A DNA stretch of 64,000 nucleotides from Osedax fenrisi (GCA_964019155.1 OZ025245.1:9921544-9985543); one strand, 5' to 3'. Counted from the first letter of the stretch, positions 1 to 11,580 are shown. Made by a program: numbers and translations. Notes: generated from the letters alone by a model not told the origin.

Positions 1-355
1 TATTCATGTTCGACAATCTAATCAGATAAACTAGTTTGAATCATGTATAATACGAAAATATAATATTACAATCCATTTCGACAAATTGAATCGAGTATGA
101 TAATATATTTTGCATTCAAGTATGAATATCTAATCTGATAAACAAATTCGACAATCAAGTATGATAATTTAATTCAATAGGAAAGGAAAAAAATCTAATC
201 TAGTATGACAATCAGGTATACTAAGACAATCTAATTTTGTAATTAAGTACGAGAAATTAAATCAAGTATGAAAATCTAGTTTGCAGTCAATTTCGAAAAT
301 ATAATCCTATAAACAAGTTTGATAATCTAGTACGATAAATAGAATTTGAATAATT
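1..355. repeat. Degenerate AT-rich minisatellite
   Basis: The stretch is built from decayed copies of a unit of roughly 20 bases around the words CAATCTAAT, AAGTATGA and TAATCTAG. Spacing is irregular, so this is an old array. It may continue left of the window. No reading frame is present. Confidence 0.55.
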
Positions 356-714
356 GGCGCCAATCTAGGATGTTTCAGATATTTCGAAACATACATTTTG
401 GATGATTCAGTTATTTCGAAGCAGGAATTTTGGCACATTAAGATCACTACTGGTATACTTTACTAGTATATTGTGTGGCACTACCCATAGTTTGACAGGT
501 TGGATTTTTATATGTTTAAAAAATTTAAAAGACTAGGTTTTTGAGTTTTTGTTTATATTTGTTGTTTATCAATACGTACACAAGTCGATTATGTATAAGA
601 TTATTATGTGACAACATTTGTTTATTAATTTTAATAAATAATCTATTTTATTAAAAGTTATATTTATTATTATATTAATATTAGATGTAAATTACATCAT
701 GTAATCGATTCATA
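356..714. other. Gene-free AT-rich DNA
   Basis: No gene is seen. Two related words, each containing ATTTCGAA, occur at about 388 and 412 and suggest a short decayed repeat. Confidence 0.5.
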
Positions 715-723
715 CTATAATAG

Positions 724-1137
724 GATAACAGTCACGAACGGTGAATTGAAAATGCGAATACGAGCGAGTGGGGTCAAAAGGGGGTGGAGCTTAGACGCAA
801 AATAAGTTGTAAACAGTAGTATATACATAGTCACATACAAATACAGTATATAAATAGTACATATAATTAATATCAGTTAATAGAATTTCAATACGAATGT
901 AAAACACACGAGTATTACTATGCATAACTACTATATATCTATATAGCATAGCGTATTCACACGTGTAGTACTACGCCTAAATACACTGTACAATTATTTT
1001 AAAAAATTATTAAAAATATACACATACAGTGTATCTAAAAATAACTCAGGCATTAGATAATCCGGTGAGCGTCTAAGCTTCGCCCCTTTTGACCCCGCTC
1101 GCTCGCATTTTCAATTCGCCGTTCGTGGATCTCCCCC
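724..1137. mobile_element. Non-autonomous inverted-repeat element, Mutator-like by target duplication
   Basis: A 414-bp element with no coding capacity. Long terminal inverted repeats lie at about 733-798 (starting CACGAACGGTGAATTG) and 1069-1127, read in opposite orientation with a few differences. The flanks carry a perfect 9-bp direct repeat CTATAATAG at 715-723 and 1138-1146. Long inverted repeats with a 9-bp duplication are typical of Mutator-like (MULE) MITEs; that assignment is inference. The outermost 9-10 bases of the two ends do not match each other. Confidence 0.7.
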
Positions 1138-1274
1138 CTATAATAGATCATAAAATGATATTAAAATATAAAGGAATTATATGAAATTATTTATTAACAG
1201 AATAGAAACACCTACATACCATCAACAAAAAACAACTATAGTTATTTTTTGAAACCCACCTCGTATATAAAAAC

Positions 1275-1754
1275 CTACCCCGTATATTCACAATTTTTAC
1301 GGTGTTTAGAAATACTGTCACAGCCCAACAATGGCAGTACACAACGAATACTGACCAATACGGTCAAGTCGTAGATGTCGTCGTAACCGATGACGCCATC
1401 CTGATCGACGTCGTAGATACGGAAAGCGTAGATACACTTCACGTGAAACGGAGCCCTGCGTCCGAACACCGAGAATAGGTCTAGCATCTCGTCGAAACTC
1501 AGCGTCCTGTTACCGTCGCCGCTGAACGCTCGCAACAACAGCGCCCCTAGCGGATTGTTGGCGAACTGAGCGGACTCGCGGAGTGTCGTACAATGGACGC
1601 GGTCGGTGACTGAGAATGGGGGCTCCGTGTCGAATGCTTTCTGGAGCGATTTGTACAGGCGATGTACACGGTTGATCTCGGAGCGAGAGAGGAACGTTAC
1701 TTCCATACATGTCTTCATCTTCGACTCACTCAGACTAGATTTACTCGAACCCAT
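1275..1754 (-). CDS. EF-hand protein of the CIB (calcium and integrin binding) family, N-terminal exon
   Basis: The frame begins with an ATG at 1754 and encodes MGSS followed by a segment containing EVTFLSRSEI, typical of the CIB N-terminus. A degenerate EF-hand lies near residues 78-90 (SGDGNRTLSFDE). A canonical calcium-binding loop follows near residues 114-125 (DVDQDGVIGYDD, with Asp/Gly at the coordinating positions). CIB proteins are about 190 residues and carry a further EF-hand, which is absent here. After residue 133 the sequence stops resembling the family, exactly where a usable splice donor GTCAGT occurs (1350-1355), so the coding exon is probably 1356-1754. The remaining exon would lie left of the window, because none is seen between 1 and 1349 and a MITE lies in the putative intron. 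The protein is expected to be a calcium sensor binding membrane or cytoskeletal partners. The exon is much richer in G+C than its surroundings, which supports selection. Family membership is fairly secure; the exact paralogue is not. Confidence 0.72.
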   Translation of the reverse strand: MGSSKSSLSESKMKTCMEVTFLSRSEINRVHRLYKSLQKAFDTEPPFSVTDRVHCTTLRESAQFANNPLGALLLRAFSGDGNRTLSFDEMLDLFSVFGRRAPFHVKCIYAFRIYDVDQDGVIGYDDIYDLTVLVSIRCVLPLLGCDSISKHRKNCEYTG

Positions 1755-2847
1755 GGTCGGTGGAAGGTTATCGATTATCGAGTTGATCGGTTAAATATGA
1801 AACGCTGCGAATACGAGGTAAAGCGGTTAGAATGATTTCGATTTGTAAACAACTAAAAATAATTATTATAAATGTAAACATGATTCATAGAATATTATTC
1901 AAAAATTTCAAAGATCATTAAAAATTAAATATTTTTTAAATTTTGTAAATATATTAAATTAATAGAATTTTCATTTATTTTAATAATAGTATTGATTTAA
2001 ATAATAACACCACCCCACAACTTATTTACTAATAAACTACCCATATTATATAAGTGTTTTATTTTTAATTATATTATAGGAATTTTATTTTTATTATGAA
2101 AAAAACTTATAATTTCCATTACTCATCTATCTTATTTCATAAATTGTCCTATTACTTATTCGTGCCATATTAATTAGTGTTGATAATATATATATATATA
2201 TATATGCTCATAATTAATTCAGAACTAATCTGTAGTATTTATCCAGGGTATTTATATTTCTTAATAATTATTAATTATCTATATTACTATTCTACCCTGC
2301 TAATAATTTCAGCCAAATCCAGTAATAGGCGCCACATGATAGTTGTAAACACCGTAGGTAAATACGTATAAATTGACATGAAGATTATGGAGCACAATCT
2401 AATAGTGATAACATAGATCTTCTCACACATCTCTGATTGTTAGATCAAATAGTATGAAACCGATTGATAAATAATTGTTTGATAAACTAGAAGGTGATAA
2501 GTGATAAACGCATTAAGGTATTATTAACCATAGTTAAATCTTAACAATTTATAATTCTATAATTAGTTTACAAACCAAAAAGTATACTTTTTTTTATTAA
2601 AATTAAATATATTTTATAAGATATATTTTAACTATGATTTCTGATATTTGTAAAGGATTATATTGATTATAAATTACGAAAAAAAACGATATTCTATATA
2701 GATTTATAATTGTTATAGTAATTAAAAAAATAGATATTTTCAAAATAATTGTTCTCAAAATAATTAACTTTCTCTATCTTATGCTCGTATTAATCAAATG
2801 TGTATATTCTCATAGTGTATATATTATTATAGTTGTATTAGTACACA
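1755..2847. other. Gene-free AT-rich DNA upstream of the CIB-like exon
   Basis: No coding signal is seen. The sequence holds A/T runs and a short (TA)n tract near 2188-2206. The promoter of the CIB-like gene would be expected in the first part, but no motif could be identified. Confidence 0.5.

Positions 2848-2894
<47 letters not shown>
2848..2894. repeat. (TA)n microsatellite
   Basis: An almost pure TA dinucleotide run of about 45 bases. Confidence 0.9.
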
Positions 2895-2897
<3 letters not shown>

Positions 2898-3074
2898 GTT
2901 TTAATTTAAATAGGATTATTTTGCTTTAGGTTATTCCTATAGTATTGTTAATAATGTCTATTGATGAAAGGGAATTATGTACATAAAATGATTATCTTTT
3001 CCTACATATATACTATCATTACAGAAAGATATTATATTTATTGAAACAGATATTATTTATAAATATATATATAT

Positions 3075-3106
<32 letters not shown>

Positions 3107-3885
3107 AAATATATATATATATAACATACATATAATACTAAAGGCATTTTTGCAATTATCCACCTATTACTTGCAAATGAATGTTTAGATTTACATCACC
3201 CTCATCTATCTATTTACAAATAAATACACACAATGGCGATATTCGTATTGGAGAATAGGTGATAAATCACTGATAACTACATAATTGAAGAAATACACAA
3301 TTCAAAATATTATATTATATATTAGTGTACTCAATTCCATATATATCACATCTATATATATTATCGTTATTTATATCAAGTTAGGTAGGTATTATAGCCT
3401 ACTATTATTATATAGGTATTTATTGATTTACGACGTACGATTGTACGTTGAGATTCATTATCACTGATAATTTATCAGTTATAATTTATCACATTGGTCA
3501 ATATTTAGCTACCGATCTATTAGAATTTTTTCAATAATAATATAATTATAATAGATTATAGAGCTCAAAATTATGAAAATGCCAGCATATGTCTGGAAGA
3601 TTCAATGATATGAAATATATTATAATAACCATAGTCCATTGTCAATATGGATTCACATATCTACACTGTGTATTTCTTAAATCTGGTTGGGCAAAATGCC
3701 GTTAAATCTTCGACAAGTGTAGCAATATTCTTTCCTTCATCCCAAATCAATATAATTTATTTAGCCAAACTATATAAAGAATATATTAACATCTAGATTA
3801 AAGAAGAATAAGAATACAGAAGTATTGCAATTAGGTTACATTGAGATAATAGCGGTAATACAAAATATTGATGCACTCTATAAAT
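2895..3885. other. Gene-free AT-rich DNA with interrupted (TA)n tracts
   Basis: Interrupted TA tracts occupy about 3062-3125. GATAAAT and TTATCAC words around 3257-3275 and 3460-3492 form a weak inverted pair. No gene is seen. Confidence 0.5.
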
Positions 3886-4195
3886 CAGTGGTTCCCAACC
3901 TATGGGTCATGACTCATGAGTCATGACCCATACTTGGGTCATTGAGTATTTTGTGTAGTCCTGATCCAATTTCTAAAAAATAATATAAATGCTTTTATAT
4001 GCAAATTGGATTTATGGTAGAGAAAAATTTAAGATGGAAATATATATTTAAATATATGTATATTAATTTTTATATGATTATTTTATGATTAAAGTATAAT
4101 AATAACAAAATAAAATTTGTCATTGGGTCATGGTATATTTTTTAATTAAGAATTATAAAAAAAGGGTCACGGTGAAAAAAGGTTGGGAACCACTG
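3886..4195. mobile_element. hAT-type MITE
   Basis: A 310-bp element bounded by terminal inverted repeats CAGTGGTTCCCAACC (3886) and GGTTGGGAACCACTG (ending 4195). These follow the CAGNG...CNCTG form of hAT ends. Flanks are CTATAAAT and CTCTAAAT, an 8-bp duplication with one change, the size made by hAT transposases. A second inverted word, GGGTCATG/CATGACCC, lies near the left end. There is no coding capacity. Confidence 0.85.
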
Positions 4196-4349
4196 CTCTA
4201 AATATATATGCGAGAAAAGAAATTATTATGAGGAGTTGATTAAAGTATACAAACAAATTACAAAATAATTAGTATAATGATATCATATGATAAAATTGAA
4301 AAGTTATAAATATTAGTTTTTGCCAAAATGGCCACATTTAATATGTTAT

Positions 4350-4420
4350 TAAATTATTATGGGGCCCATACGTTTTTTTTGCCCGGGCCCATAGTATGCT
4401 TAAGCCGGCCCTGATTGCAA
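4350..4420 (-). mobile_element. hAT-like terminal fragment
   Basis: Read on the minus strand the fragment starts CAGGGCCGGCTTAAG and continues into GGGCCCGGGCA. This G+C-rich form is common at ends of hAT-type elements. No partner end was found, so this is a remnant. Confidence 0.45.
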
Positions 4421-4496
4421 GTAATATTATGTTACTATTATAGTACGAGCCGCATCAAAGTAGACATTTAAAAATAATAATAAACAATATTTAGTA

Positions 4497-5037
4497 TATA
4501 CAAAGATTTTGCGAAGCAAAGATATAACACTCCCTATGCATGCAACGTAATTTAGTAATATCACCTGCCGCTGCTAGCAGTAGTATCGAATCACTGAAAT
4601 GGATTTAGGTTCGGCTCTGTTTGCATACAACAATGTACTTCGAATTTGTATACAAAATACCCCAGTGCCACCTATATCGGGTTACTTTTAGGAACTATGT
4701 GTTGTTTATAATGTAAATTCATATCAAACTATACACTTTTAGAATGTCAAATAATATGGTTTAAATTAATATTTATATGATGAAAACTAAGTGTTCATTA
4801 CTAATATATAGCAAACAAATATGATATATATGTTTTAAATTCTATAAGTATATATAGGTAGTGAGTAAAGGCTTTTTAATTTATATGCATGTAATTTAAT
4901 AAAACAATGAAAAATTTTTGTATGCAAACAGAGCCGAACTTTAATCAATTTCAGAGATTTCGATACTACTGCTATCAGCGGAATTGGGTATTACGTTGCA
5001 TGCATAGGGAGTGTTAAAATCTTTGTAATTATACACA
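4497..5037. mobile_element. Inverted-repeat element with about 110-bp termini
   Basis: The two ends are inverted copies over about 110 bp. The left copy (about 4525-4635) reads AACACTCCCTATGCATGCAA and ends near TCGGCTCTGTTTGCATAC. The right copy (about 4918-5017) is its reverse complement with scattered differences. A short outer pair, TACAAAGATTTT and AAAATCTTTGTA, extends the symmetry. The flanks ACAATATTTA and ACAATATTAA may be a target duplication of about 9-10 bp. The centre (about 280 bp) is AT-rich and non-coding. It is probably a MITE; the superfamily is not certain. Confidence 0.65.
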
Positions 5038-5324
5038 ATATTAACTAATATATTTAATTAAATATAGACTATATCATAAGACTATATCATAATATCGGAA
5101 ATATTTTAAAATATATCTAACTTCATAGATTGATGTAATTCCTATGTTTTAGGTGGATCTCGTTTATTTATGAAAAATACGTAAATAAATTGGTGTGTAG
5201 CCAGGGGTGACTATTGGCATGCATAATCCACTGATTAGGAACCAGCATGATTATATAAAAATTCAATTTACATTTTTTTTTGATTATACAAAAATTTGCA
5301 GTCATGTTTATTTTTTATTGTAGA

Positions 5325-6397
5325 ATAGACCGGTTCGTACTTTTTTTTTCTCGTAATTTTATAAACCTTCATTATAAACCTTCACATCTATGACAATTAT
5401 GTATGCTATGATGAATAAGTGTTTACAATTGTAGACCTATATCTTAAATAGTTTTATGTCACAAGACCTTTATATTTTAACATTGAATAAATATAAAATT
5501 TAACATGGGGGAGATATAGAAATACGTTTTATTCAATTTTTATTAAATTGAATGATTTTTTTAAGCCAACTATGGATATATCCTAGTAACATATATTACA
5601 AGTAGTTTTAACAATACAAAATATTTTTCATAACAATCTAGATGCCCAAATTTTATAAAATAATTTAGGTAAAAAAAAATCTAAAAATCGTATAATTTAA
5701 TATAAATAAAATATTACAATTTAATTTAAAAAATTAAAATATATAATTTATAGATAATAATAATACAATTGAAACTAATTATTAAAAAACTAATTATTTT
5801 TAGAAAATAAATTAACATCATTTGTAATTTTTTTTGGATTTTTATTTGAAATGTGAAATACAAAATATTTGTGTATATTTTTTAATTTAATTTCAATAAA
5901 GGATATTTATATCTAACTTATATCCAAAATTCAATAAAATATGATCATTCAAATTTATGTAAAGTATAATTATATATATTAATTATTTTTTTGAATTATT
6001 TTTGAAATAAATACTTTGTAAAATGGTGTATTTTCTCGAGTTTTAAGAGACATTAATATTGGTAATTTGTAGATATAAAAATGAAATATAGATATTATAT
6101 TAATAATAAATATAAATAATGGTATATATTATATTAATTCATTAAATATAATACAAATACATAATTAGTTTTAAATATTTTTATTTTAAATGTAAACATC
6201 AAATATAATAAGATGGTATATGACTATTATACATGTGATATTTTAAATTAAATTTTAAAATAATAATTTATATTTCAAACTTTAAATGCTTAGTGACCAA
6301 AGGTAACTATTTTTTTTATAAAAATTGTTAATACATTTTATATATTTGTATTATATTTTATATGAAGGATTAAAAATTGATTCGAACGAACCGGTCT
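5325..6397. mobile_element. Non-coding DNA transposon with 8-bp target duplication
   Basis: The left end carries AGACCGGTTCGT at 5327 and the right end its reverse complement up to 6397. The flanking ATTGTAGA occurs at 5317-5324 and again at 6398-6405, a perfect 8-bp direct repeat. The inside is about 1.05 kb of very AT-rich sequence without frames. The 8-bp duplication suggests hAT; the end sequence does not show the CAG start of classical hAT elements. Confidence 0.6.
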
Positions 6398-6405
6398 ATT
6401 GTAGA

Positions 6406-6819
6406 GCTATTATATTACTAATATAATACTATTTTTTTTTAATTTAAATAAAATATTAAATATTGAAGTAGGAGTAGGCTTTTTAGTAGACCCATTATTG
6501 CCTATCTAATTCATTACAAAAATAGGGCACCTGCCCTTAATATTTTGTGTTTTAAAAATTTACAGAAATGAAGAAAAAAATCCTATATCTTTTTTTTAAA
6601 TAATCTAATGATATATTTCATATAAACTACATATATTATATACATCCTTAAAATATAATAACTGCACCTTTATTATTTCTAATGAAATTACACAATTATG
6701 TAATTTAATGCTAATATCTTTAATTTAAATTTAATTCAAATTTATAGAGGTGAAATAAAATTGAAGATGTTGAAACTCTAATTAAGATCGCTCACAATGA
6801 ATTCATATTTGAAATAACT
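6406..6819. other. Gene-free AT-rich DNA
   Basis: No coding or repeat structure is recognised. Confidence 0.45.
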
Positions 6820-7100
6820 AAATAGGTAAGTGGTATCTATAGTATAGTGTACACTTAGCTGTATTAGTTACTATAGCATATATTAACCTGAAGGAGGCTA
6901 AAGTGATTCATCGTTTCACTGAGCTTAGAAGAACGGGGCTATGAGGTATTCATTGGCTGCCTAAATATAATTGCCATCAGACTTAAAAAAGTCACTGGGA
7001 TTACACTTGCCTTGGAAATCGTTCGCCAGTGATATTCATCATGAGGTTAATTACAAGAAAGCCGATGTCATATTGAAATAATACTGATTTTGAGATTTGG
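6820..7100. other. G+C-elevated segment of unknown nature
   Basis: The stretch is clearly richer in G+C than both flanks. All six frames contain stops. The plus-strand frame starting near 6886 stays coding-like for only about 25 codons at a time. It does not match tRNA, 5S or the spliceosomal RNAs as I know them. It may be a decayed exon or transposon coding remnant. Confidence 0.3.
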
Positions 7101-7920
7101 TACTGATTCAACTTTGACCTATCCATATTATTGTTCATTGATTTTAAATTTATATTTACTGCACTATACAGAATTTAATAATATTTTATTAATCTACATT
7201 AAACAAATAGCATTTTAAGTTTATTTTATAATTTTGCCAAAATAATATTCTATTAGGGTTTCATCAAATAGTTATTTTGTTGATGTATGTGTAAAAATGA
7301 ACTAGAATATTTTCGTTTACAAAATTAAAAAAACATATTTAATTTTATTGAAATAACTTTTGCGTTTTTCTTAAAATAATTATTTTCTCATACTCACTTG
7401 TATTTAAAATGAAATTCATATAAATATTTCTATCATTTTGCTGATATAAAAGAAGATATATACATATATTTCATATTATGCCATATTTCTATAGAGTATA
7501 TGTAGATATTAAAATTGAGTGTAGACAATTGAAAAAAATAATTTGCTAATTTTATAAAACAAAATGAAATTCCAATATGAATTAAATATAATAATATTGA
7601 ATTTAATTAATTAATTTAATTTAATTATACATTCTTTCTGTACGTTATTCATTCAACTGAACTACTAAAATATCAATATTCTTATTATTTTTACCAAAAT
7701 AGAATTTATAGTATTAGTACAAATCTATTACATTTAAATGAATGAAATTGAGAGATAACCGATGTACCCTTATATAAATTACCAATCAATCAATCAATCA
7801 ATGCTATATAATAATAAGTAGTAGTAATATTTATTATTTAAAAAAAATGAATTTAAAAATTGCTTTGAAGTTATTAATTTAATATTAATTATGAATACAA
7901 CATATTTATTGTTATATTGT
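7101..7920. other. Gene-free AT-rich DNA
   Basis: No gene is seen. A (CAAT)n run of four units lies near 7786. Confidence 0.5.
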
Positions 7921-7924
7921 GAAG

Positions 7925-8287
7925 AGGCAGAGTGGGGGTTTGTATATTACTTTAACGTCAACCTAAATAACGACACCAGTTGTTAGGGGGTAGATAGATA
8001 TTGTATGTTAGCATATTTGTTATCTGAATTTAGCGATAACTGAACGGACTGGTACATATATCTGCATAGCTTTCCGTGCTATTTTCTTGGGAAATTTCGC
8101 ATCGCTATATTTTTTAAGACTATGTAGGCGTGGTTTCATTAATTATAACTATCATCTATAGATACAACATAAATATATTATAATACAAATAACAATATAA
8201 CGACATTTTAAAGATTTGAACTACTCGATGACTACATGTCATTTTAATATTTCAATCATTAATAATTATACATTTTAGAGGAAAAAG

Positions 8288-8319
<32 letters not shown>

Positions 8320-8400
8320 TAATTATAAATAAAGGATGTTATGTATATGATATTTTGAATTTATTTAATTTCAATCACTAGCAATTATACATTTTGAGGA
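7925..8400 (-). repeat. Dispersed exon-like repeat, copy 1
   Basis: The G+C-richer left part (7925-8140) shares a core containing GTAGATAGATAT and GCGATAACTG with stretches at about 8516, 9447 and 12058. The AT-rich right part (8160-8400, with TTATAACTATCATCTATAGA) also recurs at 9490 and 12205. On the minus strand the core resembles a decayed version of a frame kept open in the copy near 8.5 kb. It is a pseudo-copy. Confidence 0.6.
8285..8318. repeat. (TA)n microsatellite
   Basis: A TA run of about 30 bases inside the first dispersed repeat copy. Confidence 0.85.
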
Positions 8401-8737
8401 AAAAGTTATATATTTTAAGGAAAAAGTTATATATGTATATATATTATACGAAGGGAAGTTATAATGCGTTGGATGAGGCTGACACAAACTCTTACGGCGA
8501 GCGGCGGTGTTGGGGGTAGATAGATATCGTATGTCAGCGTATTTTTTTCTTAATTTGGCGATAACTGCACGGACTGGGAGTTTGACGCCGATGGCTACTG
8601 AATGACATCTCCCGTAGCGGCTGGTGATGAATTGTAGTCGAAGAATCGGCTGCAGCAGCAACAGCTTCTTTTGCTGCCTCCTGTACATGACCCGGTACAT
8701 AAATAGGCAACGCTTGCCGTGCTTTTTTCATTTTCAA
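8371..8737 (-). pseudogene. Unrecognised exon-like segment with two overlapping open frames
   Basis: Between about 8460 and 8740 the sequence is G+C-rich and coding-like on the minus strand. One frame (start ATG 8737) encodes 67 residues with an alanine-rich helix (EAAKEAVAAAAD). The other (start ATG 8700) encodes 109 residues including LPVRAVIAKLRKKYADIRY. The second frame is the one conserved in the decayed copies at 7.9, 9.4 and 12.1 kb, so the real protein may switch between the two through a frameshift. No family is recognised. It may belong with the coding-like stretch at 8885-9120 as parts of one multi-exon gene or pseudogene. Confidence 0.4.
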
Positions 8738-8884
8738 TTTATAATAAATAGATTTAATATCACTATCACAGTTTTTATAATATCAATGTATACATATGTA
8801 TATAGTATTAAATTGTAACGCTTCACTCAAGTGCATATTTTACAATATTACTGCAGTATACTAGATACTATTAGCAGTTATTAC

Positions 8885-9120
8885 GTGTACACTCCTCAAT
8901 ATTCTCCCTGACCGGATGCAACACCACGTGGTCACAAATGTCCGTTAGCTTGTCCATATCGGAGACTAGATGCTCGAGATGTACTCGTCCCTAGTAATCC
9001 GCATCTCTTCCCGTTGCTTAGTGAGCGATGTATCTCGCGAGGGTGCAGATATTTCATAACTCTGACGTGATTCTTCATGAATACGCGAGGTTTATCATTC
9101 AACTCGTCAAATTATTCTAA
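8885..9120 (-). pseudogene. Coding-like segment, probable broken exon
   Basis: G+C-rich stretch. Read on the minus strand, one frame gives TSLTKQREEMRITRDEYISS and then hits a stop. Another frame continues with HLVSDMDKLTDICDHVVLHP up to about 8890, where a donor-like GTAATA occurs. The join implies a one- or two-base frameshift near 8970. The polar, heptad-like composition suggests a coiled-coil host protein. I do not recognise the family. Confidence 0.4.
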
Positions 9121-9429
9121 ATAATTATTTAACATGACACGTATTATTAATTTATTAATATTTATTAATAGTATGCTTTAAGGGAAAATAATCAATGACT
9201 AACTTGTAAATCGGGTCTACAATTTATTTGAATTTAAAAGTATTTAATTATTTAATGCACAATTTAATACACAGCTATAACGCTTCAAAATCCACCTATC
9301 GAGAAAAATAAAATTTAACTATCGAACTATTATTTAATAGTTTGGGTTCACTTTTTCAGATTTTGAAAAGCTTCAACTCATATCAATAAACTAAAAGCTT
9401 CGGCTCGTATTGATGCGCATCGAAGCATT

Positions 9430-9690
9430 TTTCGAACCCTAGTAGATAGATATCGTATGTCAGCATATTTTTGTTCTGAATTTGAGGGTTCATTAATTAT
9501 AACTATCATCTATAGATACAACACAAATATATTATAATACAAATAACAATATAAAAATATATAACTACATTTTAAGGATTTGAACTACTCGAGGACTACA
9601 TGACATTTTAATATTTCAATCACTAATCAGTAATTATACATTTTAGATGAAAAGTTATATATATATATATATATATATATATGAATTATA
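9430..9690 (-). repeat. Dispersed exon-like repeat, copy 3
   Basis: Contains the shared core GTAGATAGATATCGTATGTC, then jumps after TCTGAATTTGAGG straight to the shared AT-rich part TTCATTAATTATAACTATC. It therefore lacks the middle section present in copies 1 and 4. It ends in a (TA)n tract at 9657-9682. Confidence 0.6.
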
Positions 9691-9935
9691 AATAATTTCA
9701 ATTTAATAAAGAATATTTATATTTATTTTGTAAAAATTTATCAACAACAAATATATATACTTTTTATCCCGAATTTCCTTACAAATTAAAATTGTATTAT
9801 TGATAACATATTTAACAAATTTGCATTTGAACACCAACATATGAACAATTGTAATAGTATATATTTTATTATAATTTTTTATATACTTTCATTTGAAAGT
9901 GAAAATATATTAAATTATTTATATCTAATTAACAT
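9690..9935. repeat. Duplicated AT-rich segment, copy A
   Basis: The sequence from GAATTATAAATAATTTCAAT to GAAAGTGAAAATATATTA recurs nearly unchanged at 12380-12607. With the repeats before it and the hAT exon after it, it forms part of a larger duplicated unit (about 9.43-11.58 and 12.05-14.37 kb) whose middle differs. Confidence 0.75.
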
Positions 9936-10432
9936 CACATATTTTATCATATTGTACAGCGAATCATAGATACTTTAATTCACATTATATATACATAAAT
10001 AAATGCTATTATATATGTTATATAGTTATTATAATATTTACAAAATATATTATAATATATATATATTTATGTATTATAATTAATTATATATACCTATAAA
10101 ATATTCAATTTATGATAACATTATAATCAATATATATTATGCATATGGTTTCTTTTTATTTTCTATTGATATTTTGAGTTCAATGAGACATGATACAATG
10201 ACATTTTAGTACTTTTATTTATTACTTTATGTTAATTTAGATTTCATTATTTATTAGTAATATATTTGCACATATTACAATTGTAGTGGTAATCTTTAAT
10301 GGTTATCATTAAAATATAGTAAGGTAAATGTATTAAAAGAAGTTAATCTATTACATACGTATGTCATTTTTCGCATTTATATTCCTTTATGTTATCATCA
10401 TTGCTTGTATCCATACATTCTAATTTTATAAT

Positions 10433-10470
<38 letters not shown>

Positions 10471-10838
10471 TTATATTCAAATTATTTTATAGCATATAAT
10501 ATATATATTTGTGTAGTTGATATTTCTGATATATCCTCAGTAGAAATAGTACCGACAGCAAGCAAATATGATTTCATTCTAAAAATAATATTGATATTTT
10601 ATAATATTATAATCTACATAATTATTTTATATTCAATTTATTTATATAGCATATAACATTGCGTTATTTAGAATATAATAAAAATAACGCAATACAATAT
10701 ATTCATATTATGAAAATATAATCTAGTTATTATATAAATTGCATAATAGCTTATAGTATACATAAATTAGTAAATAATATTGATATTATTTCAATTTTAT
10801 AATATATACATATACAGGATTATTTTATATTCAATTTA
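9936..10838. other. Gene-free AT-rich DNA
   Basis: Only AT-rich sequence and a (TA)n tract at 10437-10466 are seen. This block is missing from the second copy of the surrounding duplication. Confidence 0.5.
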
Positions 10839-11580
10839 TTGAAAAGTCACATAAAATTATATTATAATTATTAAATTTATATAATTCTAAAATAATAAAA
10901 ATGTGTAATTTAATTGTAAGTCGTTTATAAGATGATTTATATAGAATGTATAATTTGTTTTCTATATGTACTGTTTGCTGGATAATATTCTTTTTTGGTT
11001 AATTCAGATAGACATATGTTTATTTCACTGTTAAATGCAGGGAGTCTGGGAAGGAGCTGAATAAAAATATAATATAATATTTAAGTACTATATCATATAT
11101 ATAGTATTAATAAGTAGTACTTATTTTAAGTAGTATGTCACAATATTGTAATATATAATTTATGTTATATATATATATTTTATGTTTAAAACTTACAGAA
11201 TAGGCTCTCGTTTGTAGAACACACGATTTCAAAGTATCGTTGTGTATATATTGAGCAGTAAATGTAATTAAAGCTGTTTGGTTTAAAGAGGTCCAGGCAT
11301 CAGTGGTGAGTCTTAATGATTTTGATGCAATTTCTGAATGTATAACTGCAACCTTTTTACAATAAATGTACTGGATATATAATATATAATCACTGAATAA
11401 TGGTATCAGATTGTAATAATTGAATATTATATACAAATTATAGTATATATACTTTCTTTACACCCGTCTTATCATGACTAAAAGATTGGATTTATAGAAT
11501 TAAATATAACTATTAGTTAATAAATATACTTACTAACTGTTATAACATTTATTAGAACTATAATATTATCTATTTAGTGT
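10839..11580 (-). repeat. Duplicated segment carrying a hAT transposase exon, copy A
   Basis: About 740 bp recurs with only scattered substitutions at about 13625-14360. The shared part includes intron-like flanks as well as the exon, so it arose by DNA duplication, not retrotransposition. Confidence 0.8.
11197..11345 (-). pseudogene. hAT transposase exon, copy A
   Basis: A 149-bp exon on the minus strand is bounded by an acceptor TTGCAG (11346-11351) and a strong donor GTAAGT (11191-11196). It encodes about 50 residues including SLRLTTDAWTSLNQTALI and FTAQYIHNDTLKSCVL. These match the start of the catalytic core of hAT/ZBED-type transposases, where the LTTDxWTS motif holds the first catalytic Asp. 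The open frame runs wider (11107-11436), but those extensions are low-complexity intron translation. No other transposase exon was found within several kb, so it is an orphan and not a working gene. Confidence 0.65.

Noticed and set aside
1510..1794. Frames on either strand overlapping the CIB-like exon
   Set aside because: Shadows; only the minus-strand frame from 1754 carries EF-hand signatures.
3254..3494. A small MITE with GTGATAAATCACTGAT ends
   Set aside because: The inverted match is short and imperfect in AT-rich sequence and no target duplication was seen.
8534..8737. A complete small protein of 67 residues
   Set aside because: The C-terminal half looks like an out-of-frame reading of the frame conserved in the other copies, so it was described as part of a broken exon.
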